From Mycolicibacterium sp. P1-18 (lineage in GTDB: Bacteria > Actinomycetota > Actinomycetes > Mycobacteriales > Mycobacteriaceae): a DNA stretch of 64,000 nt. Made by a program: the position numbers and the translations under genes. Numbering within the stretch: the stretch's first letter is position 1; every line of letters starts with the position of its first letter. This document shows positions 49,103 through 57,728 of this stretch, piece after piece. Under the pieces are notes generated by a model. The model was given only the letters and a program-made list of their open reading frames with translations, ran no database searches and was not told the origin of the DNA. Location of the stretch: positions 1 to 64,000 of the forward strand of contig NZ_NPKR01000008.1 in assembly GCF_008329535.1 (NCBI RefSeq). Direction: 5' to 3'.

Positions 49103-50559
49103 CCGACCCAGCCGGCGGGACGCCGGCCCGACCACGGCATGGCCGTCTCGAGCTGGGCGGCCAGCTGCAGCAGGATCGTCTCGTCGGGGGCCATCAGTTG
49201 GACGCCGATCGGCAGACCGCCCGAGGTGACGCCCAGGGGAAGCGAGATGGCGGCCCAGCCGGTCACGTTGGCCATCGTCGTCCACCCCGTCGTGGCGAAC
49301 TCGACGTCGAAGAACGCCCGGGTGGTGCCGCGCGGCTGGTTGAGCAGCCCGTACGGCGGCGGGGGAGTCAGCAGCGTCGGCACCAGCAGCACGTCGTGGG
49401 CCACCATCCCCTCGGCGAAGCGGCGGGTCTGAGCATGCACCGCACCGATCGCCTCCGCGTACGCGACGCCGGTGGTGGTGAACCCCTCGCGCATCATCAC
49501 CCAGCTGCTGGGTTCGAAGTCGTCCTCCTCGGGCTCACGGCCCAGCACCTGCTTGCCAAAGGCGTGCAGCTGCGCGTTGCTGACGGTGTGCAGGACCGCG
49601 ATGGCATCGGCGACCGCGTCGGGGTCGAAGGTCGGGGCGCCCGGCTCGACGTGGTGCCCGAGCGCGGCCAGCGCGCCGGCCGTCGCCTCCACCGCGGCCA
49701 CCACCTCGGGATGGGTCGGCGCGCCGGGGAACGGCGAGTCCGTCGTGGTCAGCACCCGGACGCCCGTCGGTGCCCGGGTGATGGCCGTGAGGAAGTCGGT
49801 GTCGGGACGCGGCGCGGCGTACGGGTCGCCGGTCGCGGACCCGGTGATGACGTCGAGGAGGGCGGCACTGTCACGGACGGTGCGCGTCAGGGCGTGGCCG
49901 TTGACCAACCCCTCCATTCCCTGGCCGCCGTCCGGCGCGAACGAGCTGCGGCCGCGACGTGGCTTGAGGCCCACCAGCCCGCAGCACGACGCGGGCACCC
50001 GGATGGAGCCGGTGCCGTCGCCGCCGGAGGCCGCGGGCACGACGCCGGCCGCGACGGCGGCCGCCGACCCGCCGCTGGACCCGCCGGGGGTGACGTCCGG
50101 TGACCATGGATTCACGGTGGGGCCGAACACGACCGGCTCGGTGGTGCAGTGGTTGCCCCACTCCGGGGTGTTGGTCTTGCCGAACACGACCAGGCCGGCG
50201 CTCAGGTAGCGGTCCACCACCCAGGACGTCTCGGTCGCGACGTAACCCCGCAGCGCCCGCGACCCCATCACCTCGGGCGCACCGGCGAGGGACGCCCCAA
50301 GATCCTTGAGCAGGAACGGAACTCCGGCCAACGGGTCCATGTCACCGGTGCGCAGTGCTCCGGAGTCGTCCAGTGCGGCGGCCTGCTGGCGACCACGGTC
50401 GACCAGGTCGGCGACGACGGCGTTGAGGCCGCGGGCCGCGTCGAGCCGGGTGACGGCGGCGTCGAGGAGTTCGACGGCCGTCAGCTCACCCGACCCGACC
50501 AGTTCCGCTTGACCGACCGCGTCCACCGACGCCAACTCACGAGCCCGTTGCGTGTCCAT
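49099..50559 (-). CDS. Amidase signature family protein
   Basis: 486 residues from ATG 50559. The amidase signature is intact: catalytic Lys in PFLLKDLGAS, cis-Ser and nucleophile in TPGGSSGGSAAAVAAG with the following DGTGSIRVPASCCGLVGLKP. These enzymes hydrolyse amides to acids and ammonia. The substrate is unknown; the family includes indoleacetamide and aliphatic amide hydrolases. It converges with the sensor kinase and precedes the terC gene downstream on the same strand, separated by a stretch with no overlap. Confidence 0.86.
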   Translation of the reverse strand: MDTQRARELASVDAVGQAELVGSGELTAVELLDAAVTRLDAARGLNAVVADLVDRGRQQAAALDDSGALRTGDMDPLAGVPFLLKDLGASLAGAPEVMGSRALRGYVATETSWVVDRYLSAGLVVFGKTNTPEWGNHCTTEPVVFGPTVNPWSPDVTPGGSSGGSAAAVAAGVVPAASGGDGTGSIRVPASCCGLVGLKPRRGRSSFAPDGGQGMEGLVNGHALTRTVRDSAALLDVITGSATGDPYAAPRPDTDFLTAITRAPTGVRVLTTTDSPFPGAPTHPEVVAAVEATAGALAALGHHVEPGAPTFDPDAVADAIAVLHTVSNAQLHAFGKQVLGREPEEDDFEPSSWVMMREGFTTTGVAYAEAIGAVHAQTRRFAEGMVAHDVLLVPTLLTPPPPYGLLNQPRGTTRAFFDVEFATTGWTTMANVTGWAAISLPLGVTSGGLPIGVQLMAPDETILLQLAAQLETAMPWSGRRPAGWVG

Positions 50560-50604
50560 TGGCTCGGATCTTGGAGGCTGGCAGCGGTTTCGGCAACTCG
50601 GCCG

Positions 50605-51597
50605 CTAGCTGGGCTCGTCGACCGCCTCGGGCTTCTTGTCCACCACGCGGGTCTTGTAGAGGCTCGCGGCGGTGGTGACGACCAGGGTCACGATGATGAC
50701 GCCGAGGCTGACCAGCGTGGGGATCTCCGGCACCGGGACGTGCTCGCCACCGTTGATGAACGGCAGCTCGTTCTCGTGCAGTGCGTGCAGCACCAGCTTC
50801 ACGCCGATGAAGGCCAGGATGAACGCCAGCCCCTGGGACAGGTACACCAGGCGCTTGAGCATGTCGCCGAGCAGGAAGTACAGCTGGCGCAGACCCATCA
50901 GGGCGAACACGTTGGCGGTGAACACGATGTAGGGCTCCTTGGTGAGCCCGTAGATCGCGGGAATCGAGTCGAGCGCGAACAGCAGGTCGGTGGTGCCGAG
51001 CGCGACGATCACGAGGAACATCGGCGTCATCAGACGCTTGCCGTCCTCCTTGATCCACAGCTTCAGACCGTCCCACTTGTCGGTCAGCGTCAGGTGCTTG
51101 CGGGCGAACTTCACCACGCTGTTCTCGGCGTCGTCGTCGTGGTCGGTGTCGCGGACCAGCGTGATCGCGGTGTAGACCAGGAACGCGCCGAAGACGTAGA
51201 AGATCCAGGAGAACTGGTTGATCGCGACCGCGCCGATGGCGATGAAGATGCCGCGGAAGATCAGCGCCAGGATGATGCCGATCAGCAACGCTTCCTGCTG
51301 GTACTTCCTGGGCACCTTGAAGCTCGCCATGATGATCAAGAAGATGAACAGATTGTCGATGGAGAGGCTGTACTCGGTCAGCCAGCCGGCGAAGAACTCG
51401 ACGCCGAACTGGGTCCCGTGGAAGTAGGTGACCCACACGCCGAACGCGATGGCCAGACCCACGTAGAAGGTCAGCGCGATCGCGCATTCCTTGAACGTCG
51501 GCTCGTGGGGCCGGCGGGCGATGAAGATGACGTCGAACAGGAGGACCGCCAGGGTCACGCCCAGCGTGACGATCCATTCGATTTGGGTAACTTGCAT
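50605..51597 (-). CDS. TerC/Alx-family membrane protein, probable manganese exporter
   Basis: 330 residues from ATG 51597, eight or so membrane helices. TerC motifs include LLFDVIFIARRPHEPTFKEC, EYSLSIDNLFIFLIIMASF, LGTTDLLFALDSIPAIYG (Asp within membrane) and FLLGDMLKRLVYL. Bacterial TerC/Alx proteins export Mn(II) and protect against excess metal. The manganese-sensing yybP-ykoY riboswitch directly upstream (51626-51735) supports this function strongly. The gene follows the small membrane protein gene on the same strand. Confidence 0.88.
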   Translation of the reverse strand: MQVTQIEWIVTLGVTLAVLLFDVIFIARRPHEPTFKECAIALTFYVGLAIAFGVWVTYFHGTQFGVEFFAGWLTEYSLSIDNLFIFLIIMASFKVPRKYQQEALLIGIILALIFRGIFIAIGAVAINQFSWIFYVFGAFLVYTAITLVRDTDHDDDAENSVVKFARKHLTLTDKWDGLKLWIKEDGKRLMTPMFLVIVALGTTDLLFALDSIPAIYGLTKEPYIVFTANVFALMGLRQLYFLLGDMLKRLVYLSQGLAFILAFIGVKLVLHALHENELPFINGGEHVPVPEIPTLVSLGVIIVTLVVTTAASLYKTRVVDKKPEAVDEPS

Positions 51598-51625
51598 GGC
51601 TGAGGCTGCCTCCGGACGTGTTTCT

Positions 51626-51735
51626 ACGGCCGAGGTCTCTGCCACCGCACACCTGGTGCGATCTACGGCACCGGCTGCCCAGCGTTGGACAACGTGATGA
51701 CGACACCGTAGCGAAGGAATACTCCCCTCACCGAC
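51626..51735 (-). ncRNA. yybP-ykoY manganese riboswitch in the terC leader
   Basis: Read on the minus strand, the leader contains the invariant segments of the yybP-ykoY class in order: GGTGAGGGGAGTATTCC (GGGGAGUA loop), GTGTCGTCATCACG (GUCGUCA element), GCAGCCGGTGCCGTAG (CCGGU segment), and AGAGACCTCGGCC, whose CCUC pairs with the opening GAGG to close P1. These are the Mn(II)-binding loops. It ends about 29 bases before the terC start. The class senses Mn(II) and switches on exporters, matching the gene downstream. Exact ends are approximate. Confidence 0.85.
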
Positions 51736-51766
51736 AAGTGTGGCAGACGACCGCCGCGACGGGAAA

Positions 51767-52006
51767 TCAGCCGCGCCCGGCCGGCTGCGTGGACCGGGGC
51801 GGCGCGGGGTCCGCACGGACCGACGCATTCGTGATCGCCAGGGCGACCAAGACGTCGCCTGCGGTGACGAACAGCCCCGCCCAGTACAGCCACTTGGTGT
51901 CGGGTTCGGGCTGCACGGCGAAGAAGATGACGAGGAAGATCGGGCCGACGATGCCGCACAGGAAGACGAAGGACTGGATCTTGACGTAGCGCACGAACGT
52001 CTCCAC
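51767..52006 (-). CDS. Small membrane protein
   Basis: 79 residues from GTG 52006, preceded by AAGGGG eight bases upstream; a longer start at 52042 lacks this support. Two membrane helices, IQSFVFLCGIVGPIFLVIFF and WLYWAGLFVTAGDVLVALAI, flank a short polar loop. No catalytic motif and no family I recognise. The gene lies between the VOC-family gene (divergent) and the riboswitch-controlled terC on the same strand; a connection to metal homeostasis is only possible, not shown. Confidence 0.65.
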   Translation of the reverse strand: METFVRYVKIQSFVFLCGIVGPIFLVIFFAVQPEPDTKWLYWAGLFVTAGDVLVALAITNASVRADPAPPRSTQPAGRG

Positions 52007-52082
52007 GTGGCGATCCCCTTCCCATGCCGCACCGGCCACCATTCTCCCGCGCCCGTGGCTCGGGTGGCCCTACATTGAGCTC

Positions 52083-52490
52083 GTGATTCTGGACTTGCTC
52101 AGCCCCGGTGTCGAGATCGGCCTCGTCACCACCAACGTCGACGCGATGGTGGACTTCTACGAGGGGTTCCTCGGCCTCGAACCGCAGGGCGAGATCGACT
52201 TCGCCGACGGCACGCAGCGGCGGTACACCCTCGGCGGCAGCGTCATCAAGCTCGTCACCTACACAATGCCGCCACCGCTGCCGGCCGCCGCGGGTGGTGG
52301 GCGGGCGCAGGCGGGGCTGCGCTACTTCACCGTCGGCGTGCGCAATCTTCGCGAGCTCGCTGCCAAGGTCGAGGCCGCCGGCTACGAAATCACCGAGGCG
52401 CCAACGGAATTCGCGCCGGTGCCCGGGATGGGCTGGATGTTCGTCGCCGACCCGGACGGCAACTCCATCGAATTCTTTGGGACGCTCTAG
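52083..52490 (+). CDS. VOC (glyoxalase/dioxygenase-like) superfamily protein
   Basis: 135 residues from GTG 52083. Two beta-alpha-beta-beta-beta modules are visible: GVEIGLVTTNVDAMVDFYEGFLGLEP and LRYFTVGVRNLRELAAKVEAAGYEI, ending with ADPDGNSIEFFG with a metal-ligand Glu. Members include glyoxalase I, dioxygenases and antibiotic-binding proteins; the function cannot be assigned. It converges with yaaA with few bases between the stops. Confidence 0.78.
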   Translation: MILDLLSPGVEIGLVTTNVDAMVDFYEGFLGLEPQGEIDFADGTQRRYTLGGSVIKLVTYTMPPPLPAAAGGGRAQAGLRYFTVGVRNLRELAAKVEAAGYEITEAPTEFAPVPGMGWMFVADPDGNSIEFFGTL

Positions 52491-52493
52491 CCG

Positions 52494-53240
52494 TCAGGCC
52501 GGCACCACGACGACCAACTCGTTGCCGGTGCGCTCGACGCGCATGCCCGCGCGGCGGGCCAGGGTCGCCACCGCTGCCGCGTCGCCCGGTTCGGCCCGGC
52601 TCGACGCCAGGACCCGGGCCAACGCGCCCTTGTGTGCCTTGTTGAAGTGGCTGACGACGGTGCGCCGCCCGTCGGCGTGTTCGGCGACCACATCGACGTC
52701 GACCGCACCCGGCAACCGGCCCAGCGCCGCGTACGAGCCCGACCTCAGGTCGACGACCAACTCGTCCTGCGCCAGCCGCGCCAGGACGGGTTCCAGCGCG
52801 GGTCGCCACCTGGCCGCCAGCGTCGCACCGCCGGGCAGCTTCGACCCCGCCGACAGTCGATAGGCGGGCACGGCGTCGTCGGCCCGCAGCAGCCCGAACA
52901 GGGCCGAGCCGACCACGAGCCGGGCCCGCGCGCGGGAAGCCGCTGCGCCACTGAGGGATTCGACGTCGAGGGCGTCGTAGAGCACCCCGGTGTACCGCTC
53001 GATGGCGGGCATGGTCGGCGCGGCGCGCAAGCCGGCGTTGCGGTCGATCTCGGCATCCTGGGACGCCGAGAGTCCAAGCGCGCGGCGGGCCGCGGGCGGG
53101 TCGGCGGCCAGGTCGACCAGTTCGTCGACCAGCGCGGCGCGCACCGAACCCAACTCCGGGGAACTCAGGGAATCGAGGTGCAGCGGCGGACCGTCGCCCC
53201 CGCCCCGCTTGGTCTCCGACGGCGGCAGCAGCACGATCAC
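52494..53240 (-). CDS. yaaA: YaaA-family (DUF328) peroxide-stress protein
   Basis: 248 residues from GTG 53240. It begins VIVLLPPSETKRGGGDG and ends with the family-typical SHFNKAHKGALARVLA and NELVVVV patterns. YaaA of E. coli lowers intracellular iron and reduces oxidative DNA damage under peroxide stress; it also binds DNA. The protein is soluble, and no cofactor residue is evident from sequence. It lies downstream of the phosphodiesterase-like gene with 10 bases between stop and start, possibly one transcript. Confidence 0.85.
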   Translation of the reverse strand: MIVLLPPSETKRGGGDGPPLHLDSLSSPELGSVRAALVDELVDLAADPPAARRALGLSASQDAEIDRNAGLRAAPTMPAIERYTGVLYDALDVESLSGAAASRARARLVVGSALFGLLRADDAVPAYRLSAGSKLPGGATLAARWRPALEPVLARLAQDELVVDLRSGSYAALGRLPGAVDVDVVAEHADGRRTVVSHFNKAHKGALARVLASSRAEPGDAAAVATLARRAGMRVERTGNELVVVVPA

Positions 53241-53250
53241 GGCGACGAGA

Positions 53251-54405
53251 CTAGCCGTACGCCAGCAGCAGGGGGACACGCTGTTCGGCGGTGGTGAGCG
53301 AGCCGTGGTGTCCGACGAGCCCGGACTCGACGGGCTCGGCCGATCGTCGCACCATCACCGCGCAGTCGCGGCCCGCGGCCACCACGTCCCCGATGCGCTC
53401 CCGCACGCGATCGGCGACCCGAGCGCCGAACCAGCCCGCGGCGATCGCCTCGTCGCGCGACACCACCCACGCCCGGGCCCCGAGCGTCTCCCGCCACGCT
53501 GCCAGCACCGCGTCGGCCGCGCCGTCGACGGCGTAGACGTGCCGGGCGCGGGCCTCGCCGCCGATCGCCGTCGTGCCCTCCAGCAGCGCCGGGGCGGCGT
53601 CGACGTCCACGCGGTCGGCGTCGCCCACGGCGACCATGCCGTGATCGGCGACGACGGCCAGCAGTCCGCCCGGCGGCAGGCTCTCCACGATCGACTCGAC
53701 CAAGCGGTCGACCTGACGCAACTGCAGCCGCCACGCCGCGGAGCCCGGCCCGTGGAGATGGCCGATGAGGTCGAGGTCGCCGTGGTAGCCGTAGCAGAAG
53801 CCGCGGGCCGCGACCGCGCGTTGCACTTCCGCGGCCAGGTCGCCGAGGCCGTGCACGCCCACGTAGCGGGCGCCGCGCAGCACCGCGCGGGTCAGGCCGG
53901 AACCGGCGAACTGCGCGTTGGACACCACGCTCACCGCGAAGCCCGCGGCCGTCGCCCGCTCGAACGACGTCGGCAGCGGCTGCACCTGCTCGGGCGGTTG
54001 CGCCTCGCGGAGATCCTCGCCGCCGGGGTGCCGGCGCCACTGCAGGGCGTTCAGCACCCCGGTGTCGCCCAGCCGGAAGGTGTAACCGACCATGCCGTGG
54101 TCGCCGCTGCGGCACCCGGTGCCCACCGCCGCCAGCCCGGCGGCCGTCGTCGACGGAAACCCGACGCTGAGCGTGCGCCCGCGGAGCCCGGCCAGCACGG
54201 GGGCGTCGGCGGCGTAGGCGTCGAGCAACTCGGCGCCAAGCCCGTCGACCAGCAACACGCAGGCACCGGACAGGTCGTCGCGCAGCGGAATGGAACCCGC
54301 GAAACCGGGTGCCCCCAGGGCGGCGAGCACCGAGGGGACGACGTCGGCGAGGTGGGGGAGATCGGGGTCGGGGCGTGGCAGGTCCACGACGTCAGAGCCT
54401 GCCAC
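53251..54405 (-). CDS. Alkaline phosphatase superfamily (nucleotide pyrophosphatase/phosphodiesterase-like) protein
   Basis: 384 residues from GTG 54405. The alkaline phosphatase/NPP pattern is visible: ACVLLVDGLGAELL (metal Asp), SVGFPSTTAAGLAAVGTG (nucleophile Thr in FPSTT), LIGHLHG and VADHGMV with metal ligands, and VGHHGSLT near the end. There is no obvious signal peptide. It may hydrolyse phosphodiester or pyrophosphate bonds of an unknown substrate. The 10-base gap to yaaA on the same strand suggests cotranscription. Confidence 0.82.
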   Translation of the reverse strand: MAGSDVVDLPRPDPDLPHLADVVPSVLAALGAPGFAGSIPLRDDLSGACVLLVDGLGAELLDAYAADAPVLAGLRGRTLSVGFPSTTAAGLAAVGTGCRSGDHGMVGYTFRLGDTGVLNALQWRRHPGGEDLREAQPPEQVQPLPTSFERATAAGFAVSVVSNAQFAGSGLTRAVLRGARYVGVHGLGDLAAEVQRAVAARGFCYGYHGDLDLIGHLHGPGSAAWRLQLRQVDRLVESIVESLPPGGLLAVVADHGMVAVGDADRVDVDAAPALLEGTTAIGGEARARHVYAVDGAADAVLAAWRETLGARAWVVSRDEAIAAGWFGARVADRVRERIGDVVAAGRDCAVMVRRSAEPVESGLVGHHGSLTTAEQRVPLLLAYG

Positions 54406-54439
54406 AGGCGCCGCCGTGGGCGACGCATACGCTCACCCC

Positions 54440-55030
54440 ATGCATCCGGGGGTGAGTGGTTCGGTGGCCACGGCCGTCGGCCTGAGCGCACTGCTGGTGG
54501 GTTGCGGCACGCCGCCACCACAGACTTCGGCCCCGCCGCCCGGGCCCGTCGCCGTCGCCGTCGAACCGCTGTCGATCGGCACCGCCGCCGAGGACACGAC
54601 GGGGGGATCGATCCCCGACGGCCAGCTCGTCTCGCCGTTCGACGTGAAGAATCCCGCGGTCGGGTTCCTCGAGCCGGCGGTGCTCACGGCGATCCAGCAG
54701 GCCGCCGGTGCCGCTGCTTCCGAGGGCGTCGACGTGCAGCTCACCTCGGGTTGGCGCTCCAAGGGCTTTCAGCAGCGACTGTTCGACCAGGCCGTGACCA
54801 CCTACGGCAACGCCGACCTGGCGGCTCAGTTCGTGGCGTCGCCGGAGAAGTCGATGCACGTGGTCGGCAAGGCCGTCGACGTCGGACCCGTGGTCGCCGA
54901 CCAGTGGATGATGGCCAACGGCTCGCGGTTCGGGCTGTGTCAGATCTACGCCAACGAGATCTGGCACTTCGAGCTTGCCCTGGACGCGGCCGGCAACTGC
55001 CCGCCGCTGCGGCCCAACGCCGCCGGATAG
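54440..55030 (+). CDS. VanY-family D-alanyl-D-alanine carboxypeptidase lipoprotein
   Basis: 196 residues from ATG 54440. A signal with lipobox (VGLSALLVGCGT) marks a lipoprotein. The peptidase M15 core contains VQLTSGWRSKGFQQRLFD, SMHVVGKAVDVGP (SxHxxGxAxD with Zn ligands) and EIWHFEL (WHFE, catalytic His). The enzyme removes the terminal D-Ala from peptidoglycan stem peptides, or a related cell-wall peptide. It is divergent from the phosphodiesterase gene with 34 bases between starts, and converges with the Rieske gene. Confidence 0.86.
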   Translation: MHPGVSGSVATAVGLSALLVGCGTPPPQTSAPPPGPVAVAVEPLSIGTAAEDTTGGSIPDGQLVSPFDVKNPAVGFLEPAVLTAIQQAAGAAASEGVDVQLTSGWRSKGFQQRLFDQAVTTYGNADLAAQFVASPEKSMHVVGKAVDVGPVVADQWMMANGSRFGLCQIYANEIWHFELALDAAGNCPPLRPNAAG

Positions 55031-55062
55031 CTCGGGACCCTTCCCGTCGCTTCGCTCGCCCG

Positions 55063-55506
55063 TCAGCCGGCGACGATCGACTCGCCCTGGACGGTGACGG
55101 GCTTGGACTCCAGCGGCTTCTTCGCGGGGCCCTGCGCGACCGTGCCGTCGAGGTTGAACTCGCTGTTGTGGCAGGGGCAGATGATCTTGCCGTCGGTGAT
55201 CTTGTTGACGTTGCAGCCGGCGTGGGGGCACACCGTCGAGAAGCCCTTGAAGACACCCGTCGTCGGTTGGGTGATCACCACGTCGTCGACGATGACCCCG
55301 GAGCCGACGGGGACGTCCGCCGTCTTGGCCAGCGCACCGCCGCCCGGCGTCCCGGCCGGAGCCGCCCCGGAGGTCGACTCTGACGACGTCGACTCCGCGG
55401 TGGCCGGCTTGTCGGCGGTACTGCAGGCGGCAGTCGCCGTGGCCAGCGCACCGAGGCCGGCGCCGACGATGAGTGCCCGGCGCGGTGGCCGAAATCGATC
55501 GAGCAT
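55063..55506 (-). CDS. Exported Rieske [2Fe-2S] lipoprotein
   Basis: 147 residues from ATG 55506. The N-terminal RRALIVGAGLGALATATAACS carries a twin-arginine-like pair and a lipobox, so it is probably membrane-anchored outside. The Rieske cluster ligands are in CPHAGCNV and CPCHNSEF (Cys-x-His ... Cys-x2-His pairs). A Ser/Thr-rich linker separates anchor and domain. No oxygenase or cytochrome gene is adjacent, so its redox partner is not in this window. It is divergent from the acyltransferase gene (264 bases between starts). Confidence 0.85.
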   Translation of the reverse strand: MLDRFRPPRRALIVGAGLGALATATAACSTADKPATAESTSSESTSGAAPAGTPGGGALAKTADVPVGSGVIVDDVVITQPTTGVFKGFSTVCPHAGCNVNKITDGKIICPCHNSEFNLDGTVAQGPAKKPLESKPVTVQGESIVAG

Positions 55507-55770
55507 GGTGGGGGATCCTCCAGGGAGTCGTGGACCCCGCGGGGCTGCGCCGGGTCCTCGACGAATTGTGGCCCCCCTACCTGGGAACCGAACGCGGAAC
55601 ACGAAAGTGGCTCCAGATGTCAGCAAGTGCACAGCGTTGCGGACATGCGACGGCCAAGGCGGCGCTGTTACCCTCCCAAGAGCCGACAGCAGGCCCCGAC
55701 CGCGCGGCAGCTGACGCAAAGACGCGGAATCACGCGCGAACCGCCCGGCTCGAATCACGGAAAGAGTGTT

Positions 55771-57021
55771 GTGCGCACCGGAGAGATCAAGGCCCTGTCC
55801 GGCCTGCGCATCGTGGCCGCCCTGTGGGTGGTGACGTTCCACTTCAGGCCCCTGCTGCAGATGGCGTCGCCACCGCTCTACGACTCGCTCAAGCCGATCC
55901 TGGACTGCGGCGCCCAGGGCGTCGACCTCTTCTTCATCCTGAGCGGTTTCGTCCTCACGTGGAACTACCTGGAGCGGATGGGCGACCGCTGGTCGACGAA
56001 GGCGACTCTGCACTTCCTGTGGCTGCGCCTGGCCAGGGTGTGGCCGCTGTACCTGGTGACCATGCACCTCGCGGCGCTGTGGATCATCTTCACCCTGAAC
56101 TACGGGGACTTTCCGTCCCCGGAGGCCGGCTCCCTGACGGCGATCAGTTACCTGCGTCAGTTGGTGATGGTGCAGCTGTGGTTCCAGCCGTTCTTCGACT
56201 TCTCCAGCTGGGACGGCCCGGCGTGGTCCATCAGCGCGGAGTGGTTGGCCTACCTGTTGTTCGGGTTGCTCATCCTGGTGATCCACCGGGTCGACCGCGC
56301 GACGAGAGCCCGGGGTCTGCTGCTGCTGGCCTTCGCGGCAACACTTCCTCCGCTGATCCTCCTGGTGGGCTCCGGCGGGCAGTTCTACACGCCGTGGAGC
56401 TGGCTGCCGCGCATCGTCCTGCAGTTCACCGCCGGCGCGCTGGCGTGCGCCGCGGTGCGCAAGATGAGGCCCACCGACCGCAGCCGGGCCGTCGCCGGCG
56501 TGGTGTCGGTGGCGTTGCTCGCCGTCATCGTCGGCGCCCTCTACTGGTTCGACGGCCACCCGCTGCCGAACATCCGCGACGACTTCGGTCTGGTCGACGT
56601 CCTCTTCATGCCGCTGGTGGTCGCGTTGGCCCTCGGGTCGGGCACGCTGCCGGCGCTGCTCTCCACCCGGGTGATGGTCTACGGCGGGCAGGTGTCCTTC
56701 GGGCTGTACATGGTCCACGAAATCGTGCACACCGCCTGGCTGTGGATCATGGCGCAGTACCAGATCACCATGGTGCCGAGCATCGGCGCGAAGCTGGTCT
56801 TCGCCGCGCTGATCCTGGTCTCCCTGATCTTCGGCATTCTGCTGTTCCACTTCGTGGAGGAGCCCGCCCGAATGTGGATGCGCCGCATGGTCGGTGAGCG
56901 CAGACCGCCGGTCGACCTGGAGCACACCCCGCAATCCGACGCGCCCGATCCCGCCCCGCCCCACCAGATCCGGGGCCAGCTCGAGGATCGGCCCACGACA
57001 CTTCGAGTCCAGGCGGGTTGA
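55771..57021 (+). CDS. Acyltransferase family 3 (OafA-like) membrane protein
   Basis: 416 residues from GTG 55771, GGAAAGAG upstream. About ten membrane helices. It begins IKALSGLRIVAALWVVTFHF (conserved R-x10-H motif) and has LFFILSGFVLTWNYL, then RLARVWPLYLV. Acyltransferase-3 proteins move acyl groups, usually acetyl, to sugars on the outer face of the membrane. The next gene, an SGNH hydrolase with overlapping start (TGATG), gives the AT3-SGNH pair that often carries out and completes O-acylation of envelope glycans. The C-terminal 40 residues are hydrophilic. Confidence 0.86.
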   Translation: MRTGEIKALSGLRIVAALWVVTFHFRPLLQMASPPLYDSLKPILDCGAQGVDLFFILSGFVLTWNYLERMGDRWSTKATLHFLWLRLARVWPLYLVTMHLAALWIIFTLNYGDFPSPEAGSLTAISYLRQLVMVQLWFQPFFDFSSWDGPAWSISAEWLAYLLFGLLILVIHRVDRATRARGLLLLAFAATLPPLILLVGSGGQFYTPWSWLPRIVLQFTAGALACAAVRKMRPTDRSRAVAGVVSVALLAVIVGALYWFDGHPLPNIRDDFGLVDVLFMPLVVALALGSGTLPALLSTRVMVYGGQVSFGLYMVHEIVHTAWLWIMAQYQITMVPSIGAKLVFAALILVSLIFGILLFHFVEEPARMWMRRMVGERRPPVDLEHTPQSDAPDPAPPHQIRGQLEDRPTTLRVQAG

Positions 57022-57728
57022 TGCACGACTTTCCAAGCCGTTTCGCCACGTTCGTCCTCTCGCTGGCCCTGGTGGCCGGCGTGATGCTGAACGGGCCGTC
57101 GGTGCGCACGTCGCCCTATGACGCCACGACCGCCGACACGCCCGTCATGCGCGTCGCGGTCATCGGCGACTCGTACACCAACGGGACCGCGATCGGTGGT
57201 CAGGGCCCGAACGCGTGGCCCGTGCTGGCGTGGAAGACGCTGGCGCGCCGGGGCATGCAGGTCAACGCCGACGTGGCCGCCGAGGGCCGGGCCGGGTACG
57301 GCGTGCGCGGCGACCAGGGCAACCTGTTCGTCGACCTCACCCCCAGAGCCGTCAGGCCCGACGACTCCGTGGTGGTGTTCTACGGCTCGCGCAACGACCA
57401 GGGCGTCGACCCGAACGCGCTCAACGGGCAGGTCTTCAACTCGCTCAACCTGGCCAAGGGCATCGCGCCGACCGCGCGCCTGCTGGTGATCGGGCCGCCG
57501 TGGCCGACGGCCGACGTGCCGCCCGCGGTGCTGCAGATTCGCGACATCCTGTCGTTTCAGTCGATGCTGGCGGGGGCGACGTTCGTCGACCCGATCGCCG
57601 AGCGGTGGTTCGTGGACCGGCCCGACCTCATCGGCCCCGACGGCGTGCACCCCACCAACGCGGGACACGCGTACATGGCCGACAAGATCGCGCCGCTGAT
57701 CGGCGACCAGCTGCCCCGCCGGGTCTGA
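57021..57728 (+). CDS. SGNH/GDSL-type hydrolase, secreted
   Basis: 235 residues from ATG 57021, overlapping the acyltransferase stop. A signal peptide or anchor (about residues 8-27) is followed by the SGNH blocks VAVIGDSYTNG (Ser), VVVFYGSRND (Asn block) and IGPDGVHPTNAGH (Asp and His). It is translationally coupled to the acyltransferase, so it probably acts on the same acyl group, completing transfer or removing it. Ending 1 base from the convergent upp gene. Confidence 0.84.
   Translation: MHDFPSRFATFVLSLALVAGVMLNGPSVRTSPYDATTADTPVMRVAVIGDSYTNGTAIGGQGPNAWPVLAWKTLARRGMQVNADVAAEGRAGYGVRGDQGNLFVDLTPRAVRPDDSVVVFYGSRNDQGVDPNALNGQVFNSLNLAKGIAPTARLLVIGPPWPTADVPPAVLQIRDILSFQSMLAGATFVDPIAERWFVDRPDLIGPDGVHPTNAGHAYMADKIAPLIGDQLPRRV

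Noticed and set aside
55473..56897. A 474-residue frame starting upstream of the acyltransferase
   Set aside because: It shifts out of the acyltransferase frame and gives Arg/Pro-rich sequence; the gene frame has conserved AT3 motifs.
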